Counted from the stretch's first letter, positions 52,580-62,800 are shown. The stretch is 64,000 nucleotides of DNA from Bradyrhizobium tropiciagri (GCF_001189845.1 NZ_LFLZ01000049.1:1-64000), one strand, 5' to 3'. Made by a program: numbers and translations. The notes: generated from the letters alone by a model not told the origin.

Positions 52580-53146
52580 CTATCCCTTCAGCGACGCGTC
52601 GACGGCGCTGTTGACCGCATTCGCGTCCGGCGTGACGCCGGCGAGTTGCTGGACGATGGCGCCGGCCGCATCCGCCGCGATGCCGCGGACGTTGCTCATG
52701 GCGTTGGTCCTCGTCGTTGCGATCTGCTTCTCGGCGTCGGCGAGCTTGGCCGCCAGTTTCTCTTCCAGCGCCTTGCGCTCGGCTTCCGAGGCCGCGTTCA
52801 GCTTCTCGCGGGTCTCGTTGCCGATCGCCTGCGCGTTGGCGCGCGCATTCGTCAGCTCGGTTTCATAGGCCTTCAGCGCCGCGTCGGACTCGTCCTTCAG
52901 CTTCTGCGCCTCGGCCAGATCGCCCTCGATCTTGTTCTGACGTGCATCGATCGTCCCGCCGACGCGCGGCAGTGCGATACGCGACACGATCAGATAGAGC
53001 GCGACAAATGCAATCGCCAGCGACACCAGCTGCGAGGCGTAGTTGGACGAATCGAACGGCGGAAAGGCTCCGCCGTGATGCCCGCCTTCGGCCTCGGTGT
53101 GGGCGCCGGCCGCCTGGCCTTTTGCCTCGCCATGACTCTCAGCCAT
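52580..53146 (-). CDS. atpF': F0 ATP synthase subunit b'
   Basis: A 188-residue second stalk subunit, separate from b as in other alphaproteobacteria. The anchor SLAIAFVALYLIVSRIALPR follows a His/Gly-rich leader. The remaining about 130 residues form a charged coiled coil that would pair with subunit b. The next gene, atpF, starts three bases after its stop. Confidence 0.92.
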   Translation of the reverse strand: MAESHGEAKGQAAGAHTEAEGGHHGGAFPPFDSSNYASQLVSLAIAFVALYLIVSRIALPRVGGTIDARQNKIEGDLAEAQKLKDESDAALKAYETELTNARANAQAIGNETREKLNAASEAERKALEEKLAAKLADAEKQIATTRTNAMSNVRGIAADAAGAIVQQLAGVTPDANAVNSAVDASLKG

Positions 53147-53228
53147 GGTGTTCTCCTGTTGCTGTCATGCGCACCGCCCCTGGAATGATCCTTCGGATGA
53201 TCCCCGGGCGGCGCGAAGGAAGTGCCGC

Positions 53229-53459
53229 TCAGAGCGGAACGAACAGCAGAAGCAGCGCGATCAGCAGCGAAAAGATGCCGAGCGCTTCGGTCACGGCGAA
53301 GCCGAAGATCAGGTTGCCGAACTGGCCCTGAGCGGCCGAGGGGTTACGCACCGCAGCGGCGAGGTAGTTGCCGAAGATGATGCCCACGCCGACGCCCGCA
53401 CCGCCCATGCCGATGCACGCGATGCCCGCGCCGATAAGTTTTGCTGCTGCCGGTTCCAT
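53229..53459 (-). CDS. atpE: F0 ATP synthase subunit c
   Basis: A 76-residue proteolipid with two membrane helices joined by the polar loop RNPSAAQGQFG. The proton-carrying acidic residue is E in FAVTEALGIFSLLIALLL. The glycine-rich first helix (GAGIACIGMGGAGVGVGIIF) is typical. It lies between atpB and atpF'. Confidence 0.95.
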   Translation of the reverse strand: MEPAAAKLIGAGIACIGMGGAGVGVGIIFGNYLAAAVRNPSAAQGQFGNLIFGFAVTEALGIFSLLIALLLLFVPL

Positions 53460-53514
53460 ATGTAGCTCCTTGAGAAAGATAGACAGATTGGTGGGTGGAG
53501 ATTCCCCGGACCGC

Positions 53515-54264
53515 TTAGTGTCCCGGATGAATGGCGTCGTTGAGGTAGATGCAGGTCAGGATCGCGAACACGTAGGCCTGCAGGAACGCGACCAGCAGTT
53601 CGAGGGCGTACAGCGCAATCGTGAGCGCCAGCGGCAGCACGCCGCCGACCCAGCCGAGCGCGCCCAGCGAGAAGCCGAGCATCGCGACGAAGCCCGCGAA
53701 CACCTTGAGCGCGATGTGGCCGGCCAGCATGTTGGCGAACAGACGAACGCTGTGCGAGACCGGCCGCAGGAAGAACGACAGGACCTCGATGAACATGACC
53801 AGCGGCAGGATGTAGATCGGAACGCCGGAGGGGACGAAGATCTTGAAGAATTTCAGACCGTTCTTGTAGAGGCCGTAGAACAGGACGGTGAAGAACACCA
53901 GCAGCGCAAGGGCCGCGGTCACGATCAAATGGCTCGAGATCGTGAAGGTGTAGGGGATGACACCGACGAGGTTCGAGACGCACAGGAACATGAAGAGCGA
54001 GAAGATCAGCGGGAAGAACTTCATGCCTTCCGAGCCGGCCGTGCTGCGAATCGTGGTGGCGACGAACTCGTAGGAGATCTCGGCGACCGACTGCAGCCGT
54101 CCGGGAACCAGGTCCCGGCCGCTCGCCAGCATCAGCAGCGCGATCAACAGCACTGCGATGAACATGTAGAGCGACGAATTGGTGAAGGCGATCGTGTGAT
54201 TGCCGATGTGGCCGAGCGTGAAGAGGGGCTCGATATTGAACTGATGGATCGGGTCGATTTTCAT
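53515..54264 (-). CDS. atpB: F0 ATP synthase subunit a
   Basis: A 249-residue stator channel subunit with five or six membrane segments. The essential arginine lies in SVRLFANMLAGHIALKVFAG, and the C-terminal motif YVFAILTCIYLNDAIHPGH is conserved. A PSGVPIYILPLVMFIEVLSF segment precedes it. It is preceded by atpI and followed by atpE. Confidence 0.95.
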   Translation of the reverse strand: MKIDPIHQFNIEPLFTLGHIGNHTIAFTNSSLYMFIAVLLIALLMLASGRDLVPGRLQSVAEISYEFVATTIRSTAGSEGMKFFPLIFSLFMFLCVSNLVGVIPYTFTISSHLIVTAALALLVFFTVLFYGLYKNGLKFFKIFVPSGVPIYILPLVMFIEVLSFFLRPVSHSVRLFANMLAGHIALKVFAGFVAMLGFSLGALGWVGGVLPLALTIALYALELLVAFLQAYVFAILTCIYLNDAIHPGH

Positions 54265-54336
54265 CCGCGCGGCTCTTGGTCCACCGGCCGTGTCGCCGGT
54301 TATCGAATTTCAAATGTCGTGACTTCCCGCCAGCGC

Positions 54337-54708
54337 TCAGCGCTTGCCCGAGGCCACGCCCGCGGACCTCACCACGTTGACCACGCCGGCGACGAAGCCG
54401 AGCAGCGTTAACACGATGAAGCCGAATGGCGACGTCGACAGCAAACGGTCGAACCCCCAGCCAATCGCCGCTCCGACGGCAACGCCCGCGATCAGCTCCG
54501 AGGAAAGACGAAAACCGAGCGCCATCGCCGAAGCTCTGGCGGCACTGTCCCCGCTTTCATTACCGGATTGATCAGTCTTGCTCCTGCGGCTGTCGCGAAT
54601 TTCTGACAACCGATGATCGAGACTTCCGAGCCTTGCGGAAAGCGCAGCTTCGTCAGGAGGCGATTGATCGCGACTTCCATCTGCGCCGGGGTTGGTGTTC
54701 TCAGCCAT
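54337..54708 (-). CDS. atpI: AtpI/F0-assembly accessory protein
   Basis: A 123-residue protein opening the operon. An about 60-residue polar leader is followed by two membrane segments (ELIAGVAVGAAIGWGFDRLL and GFIVLTLLGFVAGVVNVVRS), the AtpI-like core thought to help c-ring assembly or magnesium supply. The N-terminal extension is longer than in E. coli AtpI. Confidence 0.9.
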   Translation of the reverse strand: MAENTNPGADGSRDQSPPDEAALSARLGSLDHRLSEIRDSRRSKTDQSGNESGDSAARASAMALGFRLSSELIAGVAVGAAIGWGFDRLLSTSPFGFIVLTLLGFVAGVVNVVRSAGVASGKR

Positions 54709-54983
54709 GCTGCAAACACTAACCGATGCCGCGGATGATGGAAATTGCGCCCGTCCCCGTCAAAAGCCGCGCGGACCATACTTACCGCGTCTAATCAAGT
54801 CAAGATTGCGTCGTAACCAGTTATTGCTTTGATTCTGCTGGATTTATTTTGAGATATTCAAGGTCAGAGTGACGCAGTGATCGCAGTGCAACAGCTTGTA
54901 TGCTTCGAAGCGTTGTTGCGTGGCTTTTCCCGCTCTGCTGGGATCGCCGAAAGTCCTCGTCCCTCGTGCAGTCAAGGTTCCGC

Positions 54984-55607
54984 ATGGCGCGCCAAGTCGA
55001 CTACTACTTCTCGCTGCAATCGCCGTGGGCCTATATCGGCCACAAGCCCTTTACTCGGCTCGTAAGCACTTACGATCTCAAGGTAAATTACCGGCCCGTG
55101 CTGCTGGTCGATCTGTTCTCGGAGACCGGCGGGCTGCCGCTCGCCAAGCGCCATCCGGTGCGGCAGCGCTATCGGCTGATCGAGTTGCAGCGCTGGCGCG
55201 ACAAGCGCGGACTGAATTTTCACCTGCAACCGGCCAACTGGCCGTTCAACGGGCGCCTCGCCGATGGTGTCGTGATCGCGATGCTCGAAGCCGGGCTCGA
55301 CCCCGAGCCGTTTCTGCAACGTGCCTATCCGGCGGTCTGGGAGCTTGAGCTCAACCTTGCCGATCCCGCAACGCTGGTGAAGCTTGCCGACGATGCAGGT
55401 CTGCCCGGCCGGCAGCTGGTGGAGCGCGCGGGCACGGAGGCGATCAGCGCGGCCTATGAGCAGAACCGCCAGAATGCGTTGGATGCCGGCGTGTTCGGCT
55501 CGCCCGGCTATGTGCTCGATGGCGAGGTGTTCTGGGGCCAGGACCGGATCGAATTGCTCGAGGACGCGTTGAAGTCAGGCCGCAAGCCCTATAGCTCTGT
55601 GGTTTAG
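54984..55607 (+). CDS. 2-hydroxychromene-2-carboxylate isomerase / kappa-GST-like protein
   Basis: A 207-residue DsbA-fold protein opening with VDYYFSLQSPWAYIG, where the Ser of SPWAY is the glutathione-binding residue of this family. The end region FGSPGYVLDGEVFWGQDRIE is characteristic. Family members isomerise 2-hydroxychromene-2-carboxylate in naphthalene breakdown or act as glutathione transferases; here no naphthalene genes are adjacent. ATG 54984 is used because upstream codons show no similarity. It is divergent from the atp operon. Confidence 0.88.
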   Translation: MARQVDYYFSLQSPWAYIGHKPFTRLVSTYDLKVNYRPVLLVDLFSETGGLPLAKRHPVRQRYRLIELQRWRDKRGLNFHLQPANWPFNGRLADGVVIAMLEAGLDPEPFLQRAYPAVWELELNLADPATLVKLADDAGLPGRQLVERAGTEAISAAYEQNRQNALDAGVFGSPGYVLDGEVFWGQDRIELLEDALKSGRKPYSSVV

Positions 55608-55639
55608 GGGCAGGATTCAGGTTGAGGCGGAGCAAGCCC

Positions 55640-56164
55640 ATGCCCATCGCGATGTCGTCCTCGAAATTGTCCATCGCAATTGCTGCCATCCTGATCACGA
55701 GCGGTACGGCATTGGCGCAAACCGCGCCCGATACCGAGAACGGCAGGTACGCGCTGTCGCCGGCCGGCGATGGCTTCCTGCGGCTCGACACCCGCACCGG
55801 CGCGGTGTCGACCTGCACCAATTCCAGCGCCGGCTGGGCCTGCTACATGGTGCCGGACGAGCGCGCGGCGCTCGATGCCGAGATCGGGCGCCTGCAGGCC
55901 GACAATGACAAATTAAAGGGCGAGCTCGCCGCGCGCGCACCGTCGGCCAAGACCGACGAGGCGTTGCCGAAATCGGATCAGCTGAAGAAGCCGGAGCCCA
56001 AGCCACCGGAGCCCAAGGTCGCCGAGGGCGAGCGCAAGATCGAGATCCCGCTGCCGAGCGACCGCGACATGGATCGCATGATGTCGTTCGTCGAGCGGGC
56101 CTGGCGGCGGCTGATCGAGATGGCCAACCGCGTACAGCGCGACGTCAACGGCGGCAAGATTTGA
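55640..56164 (+). CDS. secreted coiled-coil protein of unknown function
   Basis: About 174 residues. A signal peptide (LSIAIAAILITSGTALAQ) is followed by a short domain with two Cys (VSTCTNSSAGWACYMV), a coiled coil (ALDAEIGRLQADNDKLKGEL) and a P/K-rich linker before a C-terminal helix. GGAG lies eight bases before ATG 55640. The family is unnamed to me but resembles small Bradyrhizobium periplasmic proteins. Its role is unknown. Confidence 0.72.
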   Translation: MPIAMSSSKLSIAIAAILITSGTALAQTAPDTENGRYALSPAGDGFLRLDTRTGAVSTCTNSSAGWACYMVPDERAALDAEIGRLQADNDKLKGELAARAPSAKTDEALPKSDQLKKPEPKPPEPKVAEGERKIEIPLPSDRDMDRMMSFVERAWRRLIEMANRVQRDVNGGKI

Positions 56165-56189
56165 TGTGTGCTGGCGCTGTTTGTTCAGC

Positions 56190-56331
56190 GTCGTCCCGGC
56201 CTAGTGCGCAATTGCGCACGGGGGCCGGGACCCATAACCACCGAAGCGAATTGGTTACGAGAGATATCCACCCCTAGTCTTCGAACTTGAGGGGCCGCGG
56301 AGTATGGGTCCCGGCCTTCGCCGGGACGACA
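56190..56331. repeat. palindromic intergenic repeat, family C (copy 5)
   Basis: Arms GTCGTCCCGGC and TTCGCCGGGACGAC, with the nested GTGCGCAATTGCGCAC palindrome at 56204-56219 in the left arm and inner GGGACCCATA/TATGGGTCCC. Confidence 0.8.
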
Positions 56332-56346
56332 TAGTGAGAGTTACAG

Positions 56347-56820
56347 ATGACCTCACCGAAAACCATATCGCGCTCGGCGGCATCTTCCGTCGCGGCAACC
56401 AGCATCGTCTCATCGCGCCTGACGGTGGAAACGTCGGGCGCCGGTTTCACCGACATCACGCGCGAGGTCGCCAAATTCCTGCGCGAGGTGCGCGCCGGCG
56501 AGGGCGCGGTGACGCTGTTCATCCGTCACACCTCGGCCTCGCTGACGATCCAGGAGAATGCCGATCCGACCGTGCTGGCCGATCTGATGACGGCGCTCGA
56601 CCGCGCCGCGCCCGAACACGGCGGCTGGCGTCACGACACCGAAGGGCCCGATGACATGCCGGCGCATATCAAGACCATGCTGACGGCGACCTCGCTGCAA
56701 GTCCCCGTGCTCGATGGCGAGATGGCGCTCGGCACCTGGCAGGGCATCTATCTGATCGAGCATCGCGCCAGGGCGCACCGGCGCGAGATCGTGCTGCAAT
56801 TCATCGGCGCCGTGCGCTGA
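56347..56820 (+). CDS. YjbQ / UPF0047 family protein
   Basis: A 157-residue protein of the YjbQ (secondary thiamine-phosphate synthase-like) family. Core motifs are GFTDITREVAKFLREVRAGE, TLFIRHTSASLTIQENADPT and the terminal LGTWQGIYLIEHRARAHRRE. Conserved His residues (RHTSAS, HGGWRHD, EHRARAH) suggest a metal site. The physiological role is poorly defined; thiamine synthase activity was seen as a side activity in E. coli. The start region upstream of LTVETSGAG is variable. Confidence 0.9.
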   Translation: MTSPKTISRSAASSVAATSIVSSRLTVETSGAGFTDITREVAKFLREVRAGEGAVTLFIRHTSASLTIQENADPTVLADLMTALDRAAPEHGGWRHDTEGPDDMPAHIKTMLTATSLQVPVLDGEMALGTWQGIYLIEHRARAHRREIVLQFIGAVR

Positions 56821-56899
56821 CGCGCTCGAACAGCCGAACAAAACGACATCGGCCGCGGATCGCTCCGCGGCCGATGCATGTTGATCGCGATGTCGACGG

Positions 56900-58563
56900 T
56901 CAGGTCTTGGTGATGTCGACGTCCTTGGTTTCCGGGATGAACAGCGCGCCGACCACGACGGTGATTGCCGCGAAGATGACCGGATACCAGAGACCGGAGT
57001 AGATATCGCCGGTCGAGGCGGTGATCGCGAACGCGGTCGCCGGGAGCAGGCCGCCGAACCAGCCGTTGCCGATATGATAGGGCAGCGACATCGACGTGTA
57101 GCGGATGCGGGTCGGGAACAGTTCGACCAGCATGGCGGCGATCGGGCCGTAGACCATGGTGACGTAGATCACCAGGATGAACAGCAGGCCGATGATCGCA
57201 GCCACCTGCGGACGGAAGACGTCGAACGGGTTCGACATCTTCACGATGCCGGGGTCACCCGCCTTCGGATAGCCCGCCGCCTGCACCGCCGCCAAGATGG
57301 CGGGGTTCGACGTCTTGGCGTCCGTGTACGGCACCTCCTTGTCGTTGACGGTGATCTTCACCGGCGAGCCGGCCGGGCCCGGCACGGTGGTGTACTTCAC
57401 CGACGACTGGGCGAGGAAGGCGCGGGCGGTGTCGCAAGGCGCCGAGAAGACGCGGGTGCCGACCGGGTTGAACAGATCGCCGCAGCCGGCGGGATCGGCC
57501 ACCACCTGCACCTTGACCGACTCATAGGCCTTTTCCAGCGCCGGGTTGGCGTTGGTCGTGATCATCTTGAAGATCGGGAACAGGGTGAGTGCGCCGATCA
57601 GGCAGCCGGCCAGGATGATCGGCTTACGGCCGATCTTGTCCGACAGCGCGCCGAACACCAGGAAGAAGCCGGTGCCGAGCAGCAGCGACCACGCGATCAG
57701 GAGGTTGGCGGTGTAGCCGTCGACCTTCAGGATCGATTGCAGGAAGAACAGCGCGTAGAACTGGCCCGTGTACCAGATCACCGCCTGGCCCATGGTGAGG
57801 CCGAGCAAAGCGAGGATCACGATCTTGGCGTTGCTCCAGGTCGCGAAGGCCTCGGTCAGCGGCGCTTGGAGGTCTTGCCTTCCTCCTTCATCCGCTGGAA
57901 CACCGGCGATTCGTTCAGTCGCAGACGGATCCAGACCGAGATGCCGAGCAGCAGCACCGAGACCAGGAACGGAATACGCCAGCCCCAATCCGCGAAGTCC
58001 TTCTCGCCGGTGAAGGTTCGGGTGAACAGGATGACCAGCAGCGACAGGAACAATCCGAGCGTTGCCGTGGTCTGGATGAAGGAGGTGTAGTAGCCGCGCT
58101 TGCCCTGTGGCGCATGCTCGGCGACGTAGGTCGCTGCACCGCCATACTCGCCGCCGAGCGCGAGGCCCTGCAGCAGGCGGAGCGAGATCAGGATGATCGG
58201 CGCGGCGATGCCGATGGTCTTGGCGCTGGGCAACAGGCCGACGATGAAGGTCGACATGCCCATGATCAGGATGGTGACGAGGAAGGTGTATTTGCGGCCG
58301 ACGATGTCACCGACCCGGCCGAATACGATCGCGCCGAACGGGCGAACCAGGAAGCCCGCGGCGAACGCCAGCAACGCGAAGATGTCGCGGGTCGCCGGCG
58401 GATAGTCGGAGAAGAACTGTGCGCCGATGATGCCGGCCAGTGAACCGTAGAGGTAGAAGTCGTACCACTCGAACACGGTGCCGAGCGACGACGCGAGGAT
58501 GACGAACCGCTCATCCTTCGTCATGCCGGCGGGCCGCGCCGAGGTTGCAGTCATTGTGGACAT
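56900..58563 (-). CDS. MHS-type major facilitator transporter with long periplasmic loop (frameshifted as sequenced)
   Basis: A 554-residue H+-coupled metabolite transporter after repair. The N-terminal half begins MSTMTATSARPAGMTKDERF and carries the MHS motifs GTVFEWYDFYLYG and GRVGDIVGRKYTF. At 57864/57865 one G is missing (minus strand TCC AAG-CGCCG for TCC AAG GCG CCG), where FQRMKEEGKTSK should continue APLTEAFATWSNAK. The second half contains GRKPIILAGCLIG and then an about 110-residue loop with two cysteines (DPAGCGDLF, SAPCDTARAF), unusual for the family. GGGGGAG precedes ATG 58563. The substrate is unknown. Confidence 0.87.
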
Positions 58564-58870
58564 CTGGATAGCTCCCCCCGAATTGTTGCTGATGCTCGCC
58601 CCCGGCAGGCGGGTTAGGCCCGAATGAGCCTTAGGCTTAAATTGAGGGTAACATCGCAGTGAAACCGGCCCCAATAAGACTTTTGGCTTTTGCACGCTTG
58701 AACTTATCTTTGGAGGTGAGTGCCGGATGGAACGCGCCGGCGTGCTTCTATTGCGGCGCACAAGCCCGGCCGGTTAACTGCGTTGGCATCTGGCATTTTC
58801 GAGCCCTTGCGTGATACTGCCGCGCGGGCGACAACCGAACGGCGCGGGCTTGCCCGCTTGTGGGACTGAG
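58564..58870. other. divergent intergenic region
   Basis: About 300 bases between the MHS transporter and the LuxR response regulator. No gene, repeat-family copy or clear operator is visible. It must contain both promoters. Confidence 0.45.
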
Positions 58871-59545
58871 ATGACTGCTGCTGCCAATACTCATCTTGTC
58901 ATCGCCGACGACCATCCGCTGTTCCGCGATGCGTTGCGTCAGGCGGTGTCGAGCGTCGTGAGTTCGGCCACGATCAGCGAGGCCGGATCGTTCGAGGACC
59001 TGACCGCGCTCCTGGAACGGGACTCCGAGGTCGACCTGATCCTGCTCGACTTGAGCATGCCGGGGATCAGCGGCTTTTCCGGCCTGATCTATCTGCGGGC
59101 GCAGTATCCGGCCATCCCGGTGGTCATCGTCTCCGCCAGCGACGATGCCGGAACCATCCGCCGTTCGCTCGACTTCGGCGCCTCCGGTTTCATCCCCAAG
59201 CGCTTCGGCGTCGAGACACTGCGGGATGCCATCATGAAGGTGATGGAGGGCGACGTCTGGGTTCCGCCGGACACCGATCTGTCGGCGGCCGGGGATCCCG
59301 ACATGACCCGGCTGCGCGACCGCCTGGTCACACTGACCCCGCAGCAGGTGCGGGTGCTGATGATGCTGTCCGAGGGGCTGCTTAACAAGCAGATCGCCTA
59401 CGAGCTCGGTGTCTCCGAAGCGACCATCAAGGCCCATGTCTCGGCCATTTTGCAGAAGCTCGGCGTCGAAAGCCGAACCCAAGCCGTGATCGCCGCCGCC
59501 AAGATCGCCGGCGGCCAATGGCGCCAGGGCACGCCGTCGCCTTAA
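58871..59545 (+). CDS. LuxR/NarL-family response regulator
   Basis: A 224-residue regulator. The receiver domain has IADDHPLFRDALRQAV, phospho-acceptor D60 (LILLDLSMPG) and the C-terminal helix-turn-helix LTPQQVRVLMMLSEGLLNKQ with EATIKAHVSAILQKLGVESR. ATG 58871 (MTAAANTHLV) is chosen over an upstream in-frame start. The convergent symporter-kinase hybrid 300 bases downstream is a natural partner, but pairing is inferred. Confidence 0.9.
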   Translation: MTAAANTHLVIADDHPLFRDALRQAVSSVVSSATISEAGSFEDLTALLERDSEVDLILLDLSMPGISGFSGLIYLRAQYPAIPVVIVSASDDAGTIRRSLDFGASGFIPKRFGVETLRDAIMKVMEGDVWVPPDTDLSAAGDPDMTRLRDRLVTLTPQQVRVLMMLSEGLLNKQIAYELGVSEATIKAHVSAILQKLGVESRTQAVIAAAKIAGGQWRQGTPSP

Positions 59546-59601
59546 CCTGTCATCGCGGCTCTTTGCTCCGTAATCCTGAAAGGCTGGGAATCAATTCACC
59601 C

Positions 59602-59687
59602 CGTCATTGCGAGGAGCGATAGCGACGAAGCAATCCATGCTTCCGGCATGCCGCGCGATGGATTGCTTCGCTTCACTCGCAATGACG
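59602..59687. repeat. palindromic intergenic repeat, family A (copy 4)
   Basis: Arms CGTCATTGCGAGGAGCGATA and CGCTTCACTCGCAATGACG with inner GCAATCCATG/GATGGATTGC. It lies in the convergent gap between the response regulator and the hybrid kinase. Confidence 0.8.
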
Positions 59688-59697
59688 AGCTAGGACC

Positions 59698-59799
59698 GTC
59701 ATCCTGAGGAGCCGCGAAGCGGCGTCTCGAAGGATGAACGGCCCGGCCGGTGGCCGTCGATCCTTCGAGACGCGCGTTCCGCGCTCCTCAGGATGACGG
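59698..59799. repeat. palindromic intergenic repeat, family B (copy 3)
   Basis: Arms GTCATCCTGAGGAGCCGCGA and GCGCTCCTCAGGATGACGGG with inner TCTCGAAGGATGAAC/GATCCTTCGAGA, next to family A copy 4. Confidence 0.8.
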
Positions 59800-59844
59800 G
59801 ACAATCAGGACGCCGCGCTTCGCACGCGGTGGACCGGGCGAATC

Positions 59845-62800
59845 CTACTCCGCCGCCACCATCTGCTGCGTCCGCCATTGTCCGAGCAGCGCGCGCAGCG
59901 AGGCGGGTTTGACCGGCTTGTTCAGCACCGCGATGTTCTCCTCGCGCGCGGCGGCGCGCACCGCCGGGCTGCGGTCGGCGGTGATCAGGATCGCCGGGAT
60001 GCCGTCGCCGAAGCGGCGGCGGATTTCGCGGATCGCGGCGACGCCGTTGCCGCGATCCAGATGATAGTCGACCAGGACGCCGGTGACGCGGCCGCCGGCG
60101 GCCTCGATCGCGCTGATCGCGCCGTCGGCATCGAGCACCGCGATCACCTCGGCGTCCCACGCCGTCAAGAGCGTCTTCATGCCGTCGAGAATGGCGGGGT
60201 CGTTCTCGATGCAGACGATCAGCGAGCCGCTCATCGGCGTCTTCGACAGCGGGGTGGCGCTGGTGACGGCCGCGGTATGATTGACCGCGGTCGCGACCGG
60301 CACGGTGACCGAGAACGCCGAGCCGCCGCTGACATTGGCCGAGATCGCGATGCGATGGTTGAGCACGCGCGCCAGTCGCTCGACGATCGATAGTCCAAGA
60401 CCGAGGCCGCGGGCGATCCGGGCGCCTTGCTCGAGGCGATGGAACTCCTTGAAGATCTCGCCACGCTTTTGCACGGGAATGCCGACGCCGGTGTCGAGGA
60501 TACTGATCTGCAGCGCGTCGCCGCGGCGGCGGCAGCCGATCAGCACGCGGCCGCGCGGGGTATATTTGATCGCGTTGGAGATGAAGTTCTGCAGCAGCCG
60601 GCGCAGCAGCGAGCGATCGGATTCGACCGGCAGCGAGCAGGCCACGAAGCGCAGATCGAGGCCCTTGTCGCGGGCGATCGGCATGAACTCGATCTCCAGC
60701 GAGCGCATCAAATCGGCCATCCGGAAGCTCGTGATCGCCGGCGTCATGGCGCCGGCGTCGAGCCTGGAAATATCGAGCAGCGCGCCGAGGATGTCCTCGA
60801 TCGCCTCGAGCGAGTCGTCGATGTTCTCGACCAGGCGCGAATCCTCGCCGCCGTTCTGGCGTTCGACCAGGCTCGTGACATAGAGGCGCGCAGCGTTGAG
60901 CGGTTGCAGGATGTCGTGGCTCGCCGCCGCCAGGAAGCGCGTCTTCGAGGCATTGGCGTCTTCGGCGATGCCTTTGGCGAGCGCGAGCTCCGAGTTCAGC
61001 CGGGTCAGCTCCTCGGTGCGGTCGCGCACCCGCTTTTCCAGCGTCGCATTGGCGCGCTCCAACGCCTCGGCGGCCTCGAAGCTCGGCGTGACATCGGAGA
61101 AGGTGATGACGAGCCCGCCGCCCGGCATCCGGTTGGCGCGGACCTCGATCACGAGGTGGCGATCGGTGAAGCGTTCCAGATAGGGCTCGCCCTCAGTGGT
61201 GTAGGCGCGCAGCCGCAATTGCAGCAAATTGTCGCTGTCGCCGGCCGGCGGCGGGCTGATCGCGCCCATGAATTCGAGGATCTCGGGCAAGGGTATGCCG
61301 AGCTGCACCAGATGCGGCGGCAGCCCGAGCAATTCGGAGAACTGGCGATTGGAGCAGATCAGCTGCAGATCGGCGTCGAACACTGCGATGCCCTGGCGCA
61401 CGTGATTGAGCGCGGTCTGCAGGATCTCGCGGTTGAAATGCAGCGCGGCGTGGGAGTCGTCGAGCAGCTTGAGCGCGGCCTTGGCCGACACCGTGCGCCG
61501 CTGCAGCAGCAGCGACATCACGAGGCGCGAGGACGCGGCCCCGATCGAGGACGCGATCAGCCGCTCGGCGTGTTGCAGCAGCTCGAAATCGGCCGGCGCC
61601 GACGCCAGCAGCACGACGTTGCGGTCGACGGCGAACGCGGCGAACGCCTCGCGGGTGCGGTCGGGGCCGAGATATTGCGTCACCGTGCTTTCGATGTCCT
61701 GCACTGTCACCGTGGTGCGCCAGCGCCGGAAGCTCGGCGCGATCGGGGCCAGCGCATTGGGCACGAACACGTCGGCCTGCAACAGCTCGATCGAGGACGG
61801 CGCGCGCGCCAGCGAGAACAGCACATAGGTGAGGATGTTGAGGGCAAGGCTCCACAGCACGCCGTGCAGCAGCGGCGGCAAATCGGCGCCGAACAGCGCC
61901 TGCGGCCGCAATGCCTCGATCCCGAACGGCCCGTGTTGCAGCAGCATCAGGCCGGCGGTCGAGTTCTCCAGGAAACTCGGGATGAACAGCGTGTAGAGCC
62001 ACGTCGCGAAGCCGACCAGCATGCCCGCCATCGCGCCGCGTGCGGTGGCTCTGCGCCAGAACAGCCCGCCGAAGAAGGCCGGCGCGAGCTGGGTGATCGC
62101 GGCAAAGGATAGCAGGCCGATCGCGACCAGCTGGGTGTTGCCGAGCGCGCGATAATAGAAGTACGCCATCACCATGATGGCGAAGATAGAGAAGCGGCGC
62201 GCCTTCAGGAGGAAATCGCCAAAATCCTTCTGGCCGATGCGGGTGTCGTCGCTGCGCGGCAGCACCAGCGGCAGCACGATGTCGTTGGAGACCATGATCG
62301 AGAGCGCGACACATTCGACGATCACCATCGCGGTCGCCGCCGACAGGCCGCCGACGAACACCGCAAGGCTCAGCAATTGCGCATTGCCCTCGATCGGCAG
62401 CGCCAGCACGAACATGTCGGCATCGACCGCGCCGAACGGGAAGATGACGAGGCCGGCGATCGCGATCGGGATCACGAACAGGTTGATGGCGATGAGGTAG
62501 AGCGGGAACAGCCAGCGCGCCCTTGTGACTTCGGCGGGCGTCGAATTCTCGACCACGCTGACATGGAACTGGCGCGGCAGCAGCATCACCGCGCAGAACG
62601 ACAGCAGCGTCATGATCAGGAAGTTGCCGATCGACGGCACATATTCGATCGCACGCACCGCTTCCGGCGTCTTGAGGGCGCGCTCATAGAGCTCGACCGG
62701 GGAGAACATCCAGAAGGTGACGAAGGCGCCGGCGGCGATGAAGGCGACCAGCTTGACGATGGATTCGGCGGCGATCGCCAGGATCAGCCCGTGCTGGTGC

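Noticed and set aside
2391..59799. Dispersed palindromes considered as a CRISPR array or insertion sequences
   Set aside because: Copies are scattered singly, lack regular spacers and carry no transposase or terminal target duplication that I can see; they fit REP-like repeats.
60427..62112. A 561-codon plus-strand open frame inside the hybrid kinase gene
   Set aside because: It lies antisense to an intact 1169-residue multidomain protein and has an Arg/Gln/His-rich composition.
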